A stretch of DNA of 64,000 nucleotides. It comes from Phoronis australis. Lineage: Eukaryota > Phoronida > Phoronidae. Below the pieces are notes generated by a model. The model worked only from the letters and a program-made list of their open reading frames with translations, was not told the origin of the DNA and did no database searches. Below, piece after piece: positions 44,073-55,631 of this stretch (its first letter is position 1; every line of letters starts with the position of its first letter). Where the stretch lies: positions 1,169,957 to 1,233,956 of the forward strand of contig NMRA01000030.1 in the NCBI GenBank assembly GCA_002633005.1, written 5' to 3'. The translations under genes were made by a program, and so were the position numbers.

Positions 44073-44819
44073 CAGTGGCGGATCTACGTTTTCAGTAAGG
44101 GGGGGGGTTTAGGATTCCCGCAAAGGTCGAATCCGAGGCACGTGGCGCCTAGAGGGGGGAGGTCGGGAGGGGGGTTTCCCCCTCCGTGTAAGACTATTTT
44201 TTTGTTTTTGTAGCCAAATAGTGAAATTTCCATGCATCCTGGTAAGTTTCTGGCACTTAACATGTCTCTTGAGTTTTTCTTAAGATAATTTAAAACCCTT
44301 CTCGATTTCGTCGCATGAACGTGGCTCACAAGTTTCGTGAAATCATATTTGTGCACATCTGGGTATGAGTCACGCCACCAGCAAAAATGTTTGTTGGAAC
44401 ATCTGCTTATACACACCTTTTTAGCATACGAAAAGTCATATATGAAAAAGTGTGGTGTGTGGGGGGTTAGACAACTACCAAATATTCAAGAGCATAAGGA
44501 GCACCCGACGGGGAGTAAAACATTGAATATCAGATGATCGCGTAACAGCAGCCTCAAGTTGTTTAAGAACGAAGACCTGTACTGTTAGCCTGGAAATAAA
44601 CATGTGTTCTGTCTAGTTATGAGAAAAACTGGCAAACGATGGTGCTCTCAGCTCATAGTATATTATTAAAAGCGACAATAAACAATTAAGTATCACTTTA
44701 TTAAGCTGAATCACGTTGACCACAATTGAAAAACGTCAAATGTATCTGGAAACGAATCAGCTGAAAACAGTTTCACGAAACCAAAACATTCTGTACATCG
44801 TGGTGAAAATATAAACAGG

Positions 44820-45085
44820 ACCAGTTCGCAGAGGGACCAGATGTACACTGAGAGTACACAAAAAGGCCTGGTCCGTCACGAGACCAAAAGTACACCTGTG
44901 CTTATCCCTATAAAAATAGTTGATCTGTCGCGGGACCAAACAGTACTGGCTGAGATAGATAGTTTTACAAAGCACACTTTGGTAAAAAAAAACATCACAA
45001 GACTAGTTTGCCGAGGAACCAGAAGTACATTGAAACTCACTATCTACACAAATCAAGCTGGCCTGGTCCCTCGCGAGACCTAAAG
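44820..45085. repeat. Degenerate palindromic GGTC-GAGACC repeats
   Basis: Four or five loosely spaced blocks of the form CTGGTCC-x-TCxCGAGACC-AAAAGTACA, some self-complementary (GGTCCCTCGCGAGACC near 45065). They lie inside the hAT element. Confidence 0.6.
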
Positions 45086-45470
45086 TGTATTATGCAAAAA
45101 ATTTGAATTGAAAACTTCTCTCTAGACACTTTTTAATGCCCAGTGGTTGCTCATACGTGTACTTTATACACTCTGGTCGTCAACTGCTGCGAGAGGTTGT
45201 CTAGGAAGGGTTTTCGCACCGTTCTGTAGTACTCACTGGAAGAAACAAGTACTGAGAACAAATTTAACTACGCACTACGTGAAATCAATTTTGGATATGA
45301 AGAAGATAGAGCCAAGTGGAAATACAAACCAGAATCAGTTTTTGTGCGCTCGTAGACCCTCTGCTGTATTGGGTAAATTTGGCATGACCAAAAATAATTT
45401 CTATTTCGTTTTCATTGTACACAAGTATAAAAACCGACATTATGTACAAACTGTGTAGAATCATAACTTA

Positions 45471-45677
45471 TTACGTAGGTATTTCTCCAGGAACGTTAGT
45501 CCTATCCTGCTGTTGTCTGGACTGCCGAGGAATCTGTATATCGGATCCAATGGTTTGCTGCTCTTGGAACCATTCTACCCAGACATCTTCGACGTTTGTT
45601 CCCAACGCTTGCACTTCGTCAACTGCTGTGTCAATGAGCTTGTACGCCTCTACAATGTCAGCATCTCGTTTCGCAGC
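45471..45677 (-). pseudogene. hAT transposase fragment
   Basis: A 69-codon open segment between stops reads AKRDADIVEAYKLIDTAVDE, then IQIPRQSRQQQDRTNVPGE. The P-R-x-x-x-R-Q-x-x-R-x-N-x-P pattern after a Glu/Asp-rich helix is typical of hAT transposases of the ZMYM1-like group, before the C-terminal dimerisation region. Weak continuation (YIMSVFILVY) lies beyond the stop. The gene is broken by stops and is short. Confidence 0.65.
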
Positions 45678-46823
45678 TCAGTTGGCACTAAGCCCCCTGA
45701 GGTTACCAAGTCCATTCAAAAGACTTACAGCATGCGCAACTAAATTTGATCCGTTCATCATGGACTACTTCAAACCTTGACGATGTATCCCAGGACCCAT
45801 TTGCATCTCTTGCAATTTTCGAAATAAACGTCCCAGTGTCTGAACGCTTGAAACCCGAAGTACAAACATCAAATAAATGCCCATGAGCATGGGCGTTTCG
45901 TCGGTTGGGCCTTTCTGCGGAAATTCCCAGTATAGAAAACGGCAGTGGTGCTTATTGCAGGTAGAAAGACGGTAGGTGTTGAGGTCGGCACTAGGGCTCC
46001 TTAGGAGGCCCATTGAACATCGCACGAGTCCCGCAAGACTTTGTTGTGAAAATACAGGCTCCCCGCAATTTCTGGTACTGTAAACTGTTCGCGAATGCGG
46101 TCACTTTGTCAATGTGAGTGCCCCCTTGGTCATTCCTTGTATAGACAAAACTTGTTAGAGTGCATCTTCAAACAGACTCGCGACCAGACCACGGCGCCCG
46201 CCACAATAGCAATTCTTCGGAAAACAAGTTTTTTTCAAAAGTATTACATGTACATGTACACCGTATGATATTGCGCAAGACAACTTTACTGTACACCACT
46301 CAAATTCGAGTTTCAAACGTGTGGGGTGTAATACGATGACACGGCATGACAGATGAGGTAAAAACGTTGCACGTCAATTCGCCTGAATATCAGGGTTGGG
46401 GCACCACAGTATTTCCCTAATCAAATCAAAACATATCTTAGAGTAAAGAAGCTAGTTATCTAAAGAAATCAGCTATAGAGCTGCTCTTTCAGCGGTGGAT
46501 CCATCTAAAATGCTTGGCTACTTCAGAAGTGTCGTCGGAAGCGCGCGCACAATTGATCTCCGGGGTTTTGTCGATGAGCCACGAAGACTCGAAACGCGTT
46601 GATTTTCATAACAGCAATTCACAATGCAAAAAATATATTTTCAGAGTGAACCCCCCCCCCTCATTTTTTCCAGGTTGGTTTACTTGGGGTTTACACACGC
46701 TGGCGGTGCCGGCGTTTTTGTTTTGCTGGAGACGTTTTTGTTGTTTTTTTTTAATTTTTGGGTCCTGGCCCGAGGGGGGGGGTTTAAACCCCTTGAACCC
46801 CCCCTCCCGTAGATCCGCCACTG

Positions 46824-48949
46824 CCGGAATAGCAAACAATTCGACTATGTTCGCGTAAGGCTACTGCTAACAGAAACTCGATGAAAAAGAACTAGACAAC
46901 TAATCTTGCTAACACAACCAGCAATGTATGTATTATATTTCAAACCCTTGATTTCCCCATTGATCACCCTTTAATGGGTGCTTAAACCTATACTTTTCGT
47001 CATAAATTTTCCTTCACCATATGGCGACCGGGACCAGACGTTGGGGAGATAGATCCCAATTTTGTGTGAAAGCCGGGGCCTGGTGTGTCAAAAATCATAG
47101 CGACAAGGATACATCCGAAGTCAAAGCATGTAAATTACAATGTAACTGAAAACCTTCAGTTCAATAACGAAGACCCACCCGCATCAGTGACGTCTAATGG
47201 GTTACATGAAGAGGATTTCTAATCACAGGAACATTTGCATTAGAAAATATGACAATTGCACACCGATTGCGTGTATTAGCCTTCATGATTTGTTTATTTA
47301 GATATGCAGGCTCCCTGTAACGACAAGAAAACATTTCCGGAAACGTTTCTCAAGCTTGTTGCTGTTAATGGTCTGTTGATCGTTTCCACCCTGTACGTGC
47401 ATCTAAGTAGTCCGGGACTTGTCCTCCCAGTTTTCCGATGAAGTCTTATAAGGCACGACGCGTCTATTGCCGTTACAAACGGAGGCGTGGAGATGCTAGA
47501 GTGGCGGCACCGTAGTTTAAGTTAAGGTCAGCGCAATCTGCACATCACGTGCTTCTAGCAAAGCTTAGGTTAAGGTTCTCACAAGTATCTTCAATGGTGT
47601 CGCCGACGGAATTTGGCCCAAAATAAAATATCTTTACGCCGTCGCAGGCGCCACGTAACATCATGTTTATCACCTGTAAGAATATGGCTGTACTGTCTGT
47701 CAAGTAAACTTTTCAAGGACACTGGCCAAATAGATATTGAACCGTTCTAAAAGATGACCAGTTTGACCGTTAATTGACTTATAGACGACTTTGGTTTTAC
47801 TTGTATGCAAACCATCTTTGAAAGTACTAAGACGACAAATACTGCTGAAACTAAATGAGGATTTTCTTGTTCGGATGGATCCCATTTTTTGCAGTATGGA
47901 TAATTTAATTACACTTGTATCATTAATTAAAGTTACCTCGGAAAAATCCGAAGAAAATTTCAACTGCACAGATTTTCAAAAAGTCTCGCAACTTAACAAC
48001 CTTCAGTTAACTCACATGTAACTTCCCAGCATGTCAAGGTTATTCTATTCTAGTATGTATTCTGCAAAGGTTAGTTGATTTTTTATTGACTGGCACGTTT
48101 ATGTAGTCGCCAAAATCGACTGTTTTGTAGACGATATTTTGACAGTTAGAAGCAAATCTTGTAAGAAATAGACGTTGTTTAAATTGAGTTAGAGACAGGC
48201 TAAACTTTCAATCAAATTTAGTCACCGGCCTCAAAACTGCGAAGTGCACCAGATTATTTTTGGTAACCTGATGTTTTGGGGAATTTTGATTATGGCTGAT
48301 GACATTTTGTCAGCTCTGTATCATTTACCTTTTCGGAAACAGCCACCACAAACACATATACCCCGTATTCCAATAATTAAAGGAGCAAGCCACCCAAAAA
48401 AAACCTACTTTGTATCAATTTAGATCGAGTAGTTCTACTCGATAACGGCACGTTCGGTTGCGTTACCTGACACCTGACGGCAGACGGATATGTTGAAATT
48501 ATCCAATGACAGGCGTCATTGGTTTCACACGCAGTCTGTTCAGCAGTTGACAACACGGGTTACTGGTGCCAGCTTATCTCTTGAATTCATCGTTTAACAC
48601 CAATAAATCATCAAACTTCAATGTAAAATCCTTAAGANACGTTACCACAGAAAGCTTGCCATTGCTATAAACTGTGTGTCAGTTTGAGCCATATCCCTCA
48701 AATTGTTTATTCAATGCAACTCTTGGAAAGTAGTTCTATCCAGTCAGTTGTGGTTTTCAGTATGGGTCTGATGTGTCTGTCTGCAATTAGCCTGGTGTTT
48801 ATTGTAGTTAGATATTGTTTATGATAAGGGCCTGAAAATTCTGAGACCAGGCGAACTTTCGTCATGGCCTACAAAGTGCGGCAGGCCAATTTACCAAGGT
48901 CCGTAGCAGGAGTTTGAGGTCTGTTCGGAGATAAATTCGAAGTATTCTT
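46824..48949. other. Intergenic sequence
   Basis: No gene recognised. There is a single N at 48638 without a flanking duplication. Confidence 0.7.
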
Positions 48950-49030
48950 CCGTGAAATACACACAGGAGAACCTAGATTTGTGTTGTTTAGACTTGTGGA
49001 TTTTTGAGCTTTCACACAAAACGCTTGTTA

Positions 49031-49145
49031 TCCCAGCCAGTGGCTCGGAACCCGATTAGGCCCGTCGCGGCGGGACAGACTCGTTATCCCGGCCAGTGGC
49101 TCGGACGGAACATTATCAGGCCCGTCGCGGCCGGACTGAAGACAT
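49031..49145. repeat. GC-rich direct duplication
   Basis: TTATCCCAGCCAGTGGCTCGG and TTATCCCGGCCAGTGGCTCGG, each followed by a CAGGCCCGTCGCGGC-like block, about 56-60 bp apart. Confidence 0.8.
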
Positions 49146-49461
49146 CACGAACATAAACCAGCCAAAGTTGGAAACTGAACTTCCAGTCAAGAAAATACTA
49201 TACTGTAGTGAGCCAACGAAGTAATGTGCACGTGAATATCTTGGTGAATTAGCCACGAAACTGCAAATCTACTTACTCGGGGGCAGCGCCAAATTCAGGT
49301 TCCCCGTTGGCCACAGAACGGTCCGAGCAGAAGATGTACATTGACAATCATTATTTGAATAATGTACATGTAAATAAAGATTCCCCTAACATCTGGCCGT
49401 GGGATATAGAAAATCTAGTTATTGTTTCACAACAGTTTCTGTTAGCAAACACTGAATAAGC

Positions 49462-50013
49462 ATGCGCTCACACGGCCTCGGTGCCCGGTCAATTACCTTT
49501 ATTGCATCTGAAGTCGGTAACGCAGCGGTGTTTTCATGGCTGGCTTCTCAAAACATTTGGATTCGCGAATACTCCAAGGGCATTACAATGAATGAGACAG
49601 ACTTTGTTTCAGTTTTATATATGCATTGGTTAGGGCGAGAATATTTCATTTTGAAACGCAGAACGTCAACAGAGTCCCGACTTCTAGACGAGAGTTCATC
49701 CGACGAAGACTTCGCAAGTGGATTGTTAAGTTTCACAGGCTAACAGTCCGAACCGGAATACAGTGATCATGAAGTACTAGAGAGGCGCCGTGAACATGCA
49801 CAGACACCGGAACGTATGGATATTTCTCTGGTAAGCCGGCATTCGTCAGACGATCACTGTCGCCACGACTGCCGGCCACAGACACGGAGATGTTTCACGG
49901 TCTCATACTTGCTATTAACAGCGTACTTTTCTTTCTTCACTACCGCGACCCACTTGCTAAGCATTTCGGACTCTCGAGGAAGTCGAAAAAACGATGTACT
50001 CGCAGCTGCATAG
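49462..50013 (+). pseudogene. Unrecognised broken frame, 93 + 90 codons
   Basis: One frame is open for 93 codons from the ATG, stops at 49741 and resumes in the same frame to 50013. It includes an acidic Ser-rich patch (LLDESSSDEDFASG, then EPEYSDHEVLERRRE). It is unlike the surrounding AT-rich noise, but no family is recognised. It could be a decayed transposon or a host gene. Confidence 0.25.
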
Positions 50014-50174
50014 TTCAGACAAGCGAGAACGATGTACCGCAACATAGCATTCACTCTGCAAATAAACCACTGACGTCGCTGCGTCGTTTCTCACCTTCCT
50101 CACAGGTTAATGCGACATCTCTCGGCAAGATAAGGTCGATCGTATGCGAGGCAATGAAGATATTCACCGATTAA

Positions 50175-51361
50175 GGCGGTAAAAAGACTAATTAAATCAG
50201 GTGGCCTTCTCCTTTAAGGAATTGAAACAGTCCTAAACCTCACCCTCTCAATGTGTAACTTCAAAGCGTGTCCCGAATGAGATTTCCCAGGAAAGTGAAT
50301 CTCGATTATAAATCTTACTCTCCTAAATAGACAAAACTACCATTGACGCTTCCGAGATTATGTTTCGTTTACTCAATTCCGATCTGATGATGCTATTTCT
50401 CCCCGAGTTTGCTCGGATTTCGCAGCCCGCGGTAGGAACGTCGCACGTTACATTTGCACCCTCACATGAGTGATGATGGCATTACACCATTTGACACCCT
50501 AAAGGTCACAACACACCCTAAAAACAACGCGTTTAACGTGCGGGGTCTAAAAGGATCGTTTCTTTCTAATTTTTTTAAAATACGGGTACCCAAGTGTCTA
50601 GTGCCTTCATGTTGTTCGCCCCACTCAAACCACAAAATCTCCATGCCTATGAAGGGAGGAAAGGGAAGACGTGCATCGAGGGCACTAAACCATGAGAGTG
50701 CAAATGTTTGACGAAGTTAGTTTGTGCTTCCTCACCTTGTAATGTTTATTTTCCCAACAAAACTGGCTCTGAGTTCAACCAACTACACAGCGAGAGCATG
50801 AGCAAACAGAACATCGACAGGCGTGTCAACGATTCCCTCTATTGCCGTCTGATAACTGCGGAACAGCTCCTGGCGTAAATTTGCGTTCGCGGGAAAGGTG
50901 TTCGACTTTGTTAGTTGAGCGCGCAGAAATGTCCTGTTGCTAATTTGTCAAAAATGAGGTTTCAAGTTTCTCTGTTATTAACTACCAGAGTTGTCACCCC
51001 TTAATACCATGAAACCTGATGGCCATTCACCATCATCCTGTGGGGCTTTGACGGTAACACTGTGTTAGAATTACTATTACAACCTTCATTGAAACGGTTT
51101 AAAAAGTTCATGGTAAAATGATATTGCTTACATGACAGCATTATCGTGCAAACTTGCCTTCATGCATCAGCGAAAAAAGTTTCTATAAACGACGGTACAT
51201 ACTTCTTGAGAAAGCAACGAATTTTAATCTTATTTATTCACAAACCACCAAGGACCGTCCAATTTCAGAATGTTCAAACAAAATATGCAAATCTGTAACG
51301 AAGTAACCTACGAAATTTTTAAATTTCCCTTGCTGTTTGTGGGTTACTTCGTTACTTAAAA
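50175..51361. other. Intergenic sequence
   Basis: No gene or repeat recognised. Confidence 0.7.
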
Positions 51362-51931
51362 TTAAACACAACGTTTCCATTGATTCTGACCCTGGTGTGA
51401 TGACAGATCACGTGATGCGTAGCCTAGGCTGTCGCGCGGAAACACAAACAATATAAACAATATTTGATCACGTGATATTTGGTGTATTATAAACACGTAT
51501 GGCCGAAAGAAGCGGGGGAGGGGAGGGTCACCTGCCTCCTTCAATAATTTGCAGGAGTCAGAGTTACTGTATATCGTGTGCATAGACGCAGGCGCATCGC
51601 CGCGGGGTCGAGAAAACAAAGACAGTGAAGCAGTGGGGACGTGTGAATTAAAGAACAAGGGATATTTTTTGTTGGTTACATACGACAAAATGTCGATACG
51701 TAGTCCTATAGTACGACAGAAATAGTATTTTTGAACATCGTTACACGGAGTTGTTCGAAGCAAAATCGCAGCTTCGGAAATAACTTGTTTTGAGTACGTT
51801 CCAGAGTAATAGATTCGTGATGCCTTGTTTTGTTGCAGCTGAATGACATTTACTCTACTTGCATAGGCTTTACAATCATAATTATTTTCTGACACGTTTA
51901 CAATAACTGTGGTTTTGTGTGACAAAGACAA
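51362..51931 (-). other. Long unexplained open frame, 189 codons
   Basis: Open from ATG to stop on the minus strand, directly downstream of the candidate exon at 51949-52215. The composition is not clearly protein-like and there is no motif. It may be a chance frame in an intron of the minus-strand gene. Confidence 0.15.
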
Positions 51932-51948
51932 ATGCAGTATCAGCGTAC

Positions 51949-52215
51949 CTCACTCCATCGTGGCTGACCAAGATAAATATTAGCAATCATATCATCCAGT
52001 AGTCCTAGATTGTCCCCCCCTGCAAGCTCAATCGACATTTGTAGACCAACAGCTTTCATGTCCGAGACACGTTTGGCTCCAGTCATGTAAACACGTGCGT
52101 CAAAAGCCGAATTCGTCGCATGAAGCGCCTCCAACTGAACAAGTTTAAGCTGTTTTATCAACGAAAAAATCCACTCCAGGGTTTTTCTTATTGACGTGGA
52201 CCAGATGAAGCTCAC
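51949..52215 (-). CDS. Candidate exon of an unrecognised minus-strand gene
   Basis: Acceptor TTATTTCTCAAG, donor GAG-GTACGC; 89 whole codons without a stop. Reads SFIWSTSIRKTLEWIFSLIK, then LEALHATNSAFDARVYMTGA, KRVSDMKAVGLQMSIELAGG and DNLGLLDDMIANIYLGQPRW. The regular amphipathic pattern, codon-like composition and phase 0-0 boundaries argue for a real exon. The protein family is not recognised. Confidence 0.6.
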
Positions 52216-52469
52216 CTTGAGAAATAATAATTACGTTCTTATTGATACTCTATAATCTTGTACAGTTTCAAAAATAAGACCCCTTTGTGTGAGATGTTTC
52301 ATTTCTTGGTTTGTGCCCAGTATAAATGCAGGTTTTAGACACGACAATGCCGTTTCAATAGTTCAAAGTGTTTCTGCCAGCTGAACGGTTTTCCAAATGA
52401 TACGGTTGCGCTTATTGGTTGTCTACGGTATCTACTCCTACGTGTTTCCAGGAAAAGGAGATATGATCA

Positions 52470-53121
52470 GTGGCGGATCTAGGATATCACAAGGGGGGGC
52501 CCAACATTTTTGTCCGGCTGTAAACATTTGCGCAAACTGAACCACGATTGTAGATGCGCATAGCACCGAATGGGGGGAGGTCGGGAGGGGGGTTTGCCCC
52601 CCTACCGCCCAGGAAATTTTTCTGTTTTTACATCTAAAAATCAAGTATTTTCCTTGATTCCTGAAGTATTATCCAAGAAAAAAAGGCAAAAAAAATACGG
52701 AGAACGTGTCAAACAGGAAAAACTGCGTGTACCAACGAATCGAACTCACAACCTTGCACATAGAGCGCGCGTGCGTTACCACTACACCACCACGATTTCA
52801 CTACTGATTTCATACTAAGAGACCTACTTGTTTATGATCCACAGCGTTTGCGCGCGAAACCTACTTCTTTTTGTAATGCTTATTATACGTTTTGTGCCAT
52901 NNNNNNNNNNNNNNNNNNNNNNNNNNNNNNNNNNNNNNNNNNNNNNNNNNNNNNNNNNNNNNNNCTAAAACTGCACACATTATCTTTTTTCATCCGTATA
53001 ATTTTAATTACCGGGGTTAATTAATAAACTCCACATTTCCCTACGCTCTTACTGTTTTATTTTTTGCGGCAGCCAAGGGGGGGGGCGGGCCCCCTGGCCC
53101 CCCACCCTAAATCCGCCTATG
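52470..53121. mobile_element. Non-autonomous hAT-like element spanning the N gap
   Basis: Left end CAGTGGCGGATCTAGG. The right end CCTAAATCCGCCTATG is an imperfect inverse. TATGAT occurs immediately outside both ends (TATGATCA overlaps the left terminus). It shares GGGGGGAGGTCGGGAGGGGG with the 44-kb hAT. It lies in an inferred intron of the minus-strand gene. Confidence 0.75.
52901..52964. other. Assembly gap, 64 N
   Basis: Run of N's inside the non-autonomous hAT-like element. The true length is unknown. Confidence 0.99.
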
Positions 53122-53260
53122 TATGATCATGGGATTATGAAGGAAAGTGTGAAAACTAAAGTCTGTGCAACGATGGACAACCTATAACAAGTGTAATTGT
53201 AAACTAAATTTCACTTTTGTGCTCACTCGGTCGTTAGTGTTACTCTTTGTTTGGAATTAC

Positions 53261-53434
53261 CTTCCTCAAAGATTCGGGCGAGTGTTTGCTTTGGTTGTTG
53301 TCGATACACTTCCTGACGAGATCTTGTATTAGTGACACGCTCGAGACGGCGTGTGCATCAACTGTGATAACAACTGCATGAATGACGCCGTTGAAGCAAA
53401 GGTCCGCCTTCTTAAAAGGACCTTCCAAGGTTAT
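53261..53434 (-). CDS. Candidate exon of an unrecognised minus-strand gene
   Basis: Acceptor TTCCTTTTTCAG, donor AAG-GTAATT; 58 whole codons. Reads ITLEGPFKKADLCFNGVIHA, VVITVDAHAVSSVSLIQDLV and RKCIDNNQ. Phase 0-0, so it can join the 51949-52215 exon directly. Function unknown. Confidence 0.6.
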
Positions 53435-53544
53435 CTGAAAAAGGAATGATCTTAATAATTGAAAATGAACTTGTCAGTGAACGTCTGATCCAACCAAAAC
53501 GTAAACACAGTGTATAGAATGCGGGCAAATCCAGAGCGAGGTAC

Positions 53545-53660
53545 GTGGGAGCCGACACCCATGCCTGCATTGCATTCCTTTAGGGAGAGTCTCGATCCCC
53601 ATCTTCGCTTGAGTCCAAAGCAAAACCTTGTGATCAGGGTTCTTGGCCTTTTCATGTGAC
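53545..53660 (-). CDS. Possible further exon of the minus-strand gene
   Basis: Between acceptor CTATTTGCAAG and donor CAC-GTACCT. The frame that ends in phase 0 (RFCFGLKRRWGSRLSLKECN, then AGMGVGSH) would splice to the exon at 53261-53434. A second frame (HEKAKNPDHKVLLWTQAKMG) is also open, so the reading is uncertain. Confidence 0.35.
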
Positions 53661-54009
53661 CTTGCAAATAGAACCAAATTTACCTTTGCATAAATTTACA
53701 AGATTTCCTGAGATTCATTACATTTCTGATGAAATCCTGTACAAGGGTTCAAGTGAAGTTTTGATTTTGACCGCGTACTTCTATATTAATTAGGGTGCCA
53801 ACTTGTTCTTTACTAAGTTCAGAAGGGATTTCTGAGTTAGCAAAGAACTGGTGAGACAATGCTCGGTGCAGAATATGACATGCCACGATATGCCAAATTG
53901 TAAGCCCTAGTCTCCAGCAATAACAAACCGCAAGTTCTTTCGAAGTCCTGAAAAAGTCTCCAGATTAGCCAAGCAACACTGAAATCTCCTTACTTTTTTC
54001 ACATGTCTT

Positions 54010-54910
54010 TGGCCAGTCAAATGATGGAGTTTACCTCTATAATCGAAGTGACGGAAACCTCTTCAACCTTACCCGCTTCCGTGCAAAGACCAAATTGCCA
54101 CTACTACGCATTAGAGAGATGCTCTGTAATGACGATGCTGCCATTACGGCTAATAGCGAGGAAGCACTCCAACGTCTCATTGACTGCTTCGCTCATGTAT
54201 GCGAGGAGTTTGGCCTTACCACCAGGCTTAAGAAAACCAACGTCATGCGTCAGGATGCAGCAAGTGTACCCAAAATCACCATTGGCAGCTATACCCTCGA
54301 GATGCTAGACAAGTTGGTACTACTATCAACAGCAATCTTTCACTGGACCCTGAACTCAAGACCAAGATTGGCAAAGCCTAACAGAAAAGGCCTGGGAAAA
54401 TTGCATGCTGTTCACCAACACAAAAATGAAGGTCTACCAGGTTTACGTCCTCAGCGCTCTCTTAATCAGCAGCGAATCATGGTTCTTATACACCTGCCAT
54501 GTGCACAGACTCAATTATTTTCATATGCGCTTCCTGAGAAGGATATTTGGCATCACATTGAAGGACCATGTCTCCAAAAACAAATTTATAACCCAAGTAG
54601 GACTGCCTATTATGTACGCAAAGCTTAACCAGAGGCGCTTCCGTTGGCTTGGCCACGAAAGGCGCATGGACGATGGGAAAATACCAAATGATCTACTTTA
54701 TGGAGAGTTGGCACTGGAATCAGAGCTGCAGGAAGGCCCATGCTTCGTTATAAAGATGTTTGCAAGCGTGATCTGAAGGCGCATAACGTCACCGTCGTAG
54801 GTTGGGAAGCTGTGGCCTCCGAACGCACCAGGTGGAGGTCGACAGTGAAATCGTACATCAAAACCAGTGACCACAGGCGTTACACGGCGGCCTGTGCTGC
54901 AACTGATTAA
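54010..54910 (+). pseudogene. Non-LTR retrotransposon reverse transcriptase, 3' remnant
   Basis: Three frame-shifted pieces can be read in order. The first has SDGNLFNLTRFRAKTKL, EMLCNDDAAITANSEEALQ (the catalytic Asp pair is kept, but the usual F/Y-A before it is L-C-N) and FGLTTRLKKTNVM. The second has NTKMKVYQVYVLSALL, LRRIFGITLKDHVS and RRFRWLGHERRMDDGKIPND. The third has YKDVCKRDLKAHNV and WRSTVKSYIKT, to a stop at 54908. This is the C-terminal layout of widespread metazoan non-LTR elements. Broken by at least two frameshifts and an internal stop. Confidence 0.88.
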
Positions 54911-55254
54911 GACCAAGCATACATCTCTGATAATTGCAACAGAACATGCCGCTACGAAATCGGGCTTTTTAGCCACATTCCAACTAATGACTGACAGAGG
55001 GACATATCCATTGTCTCTCGAGACAGATGGATGCCAACATACATGTGAGTGATGTATATCAAAGTTTGATATTTCAAGTGGAAGGAAGAAACGAGCTGGG
55101 ACGTCGTACGCAAGAAAGACTATCCCTTTGCTTACGGAAATTAATCTTGATTTGACGTGAAACACGCAAACAAGAGCAGCTTATATTTTTTCTGGGATAT
55201 TAGCGTTTTGAAGAAAGGGAAAACGTGTACAGTAGATTCTATAGGTGGACCGAC

Positions 55255-55512
55255 CTTTTCCTCAAATCCAACTTTGTGTCTGTTGATATAGTACTCCGGC
55301 TTCAGACTATAGCTGCGATTGGCACTCCTTTGACGGTTATCGAATAGAACTTTCTCGTCTAACGGGGTCTCTGGGTCTTTTTTGCAGAAATGCGCCCAGA
55401 CCTTAGCTTCCCAGTGTCCGAACGGTCTCACGTGTAACCACAGTGTTTCTGCAATAGTACGTAGATATACGCGAATTAGAGTCAGCAATTTGTGTTTTCG
55501 ATGGAAGCGCAT
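55255..55512 (-). CDS. Candidate first exon, unrecognised protein
   Basis: ATG at 55512, then RFHRKHKLLTLIRVYLRTIA, ETLWLHVRPFGHWEAKVWAH, FCKKDPETPLDEKVLFDNRQ and YSLKPEYYINRHKVGFEEK. A weak donor (AAG-GTCGGT) sits at 55254; otherwise the frame runs on to 55141. The mix of Trp, His, Cys and charged residues looks protein-like. It may or may not belong to the minus-strand gene at 51.9-53.7 kb; the phases do not join directly, and a reverse-transcriptase remnant lies between. Confidence 0.4.
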
Positions 55513-55631
55513 AATTACGTTTTAACGCACATGCGAGTCACAATGGGGAATTTTCCTCGCAGTGTCGCTGCTGTACTAGTGGTGATTGAATTGCGCATGC
55601 GTGGCTGTCTGCATTAAACAACTGGTAAAAG

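Larger units (their letters stand above)
44073..46823. mobile_element. hAT-family DNA transposon, decayed, 2.75 kb
   Basis: Exact 16-bp terminal inverted repeats CAGTGGCGGATCTACG. Subterminal G-rich tracts (GGGGGGAGGTCGGGAGGGGG at the left end) are shared with 52.5 kb. It contains a minus-strand transposase remnant. The 8-bp flanks (TTTAGCCT and CCGGAATA) do not match, so one end may have been rearranged or the two ends may come from separate copies. Confidence 0.75.

Noticed and set aside
48638-48638. Single N as a second duplicated contig join
   Set aside because: I compared the flanks and saw no duplicated sequence.
54698-55165. 155-codon minus-strand open frame
   Set aside because: It is mostly antisense to the reverse-transcriptase remnant; no protein signature.
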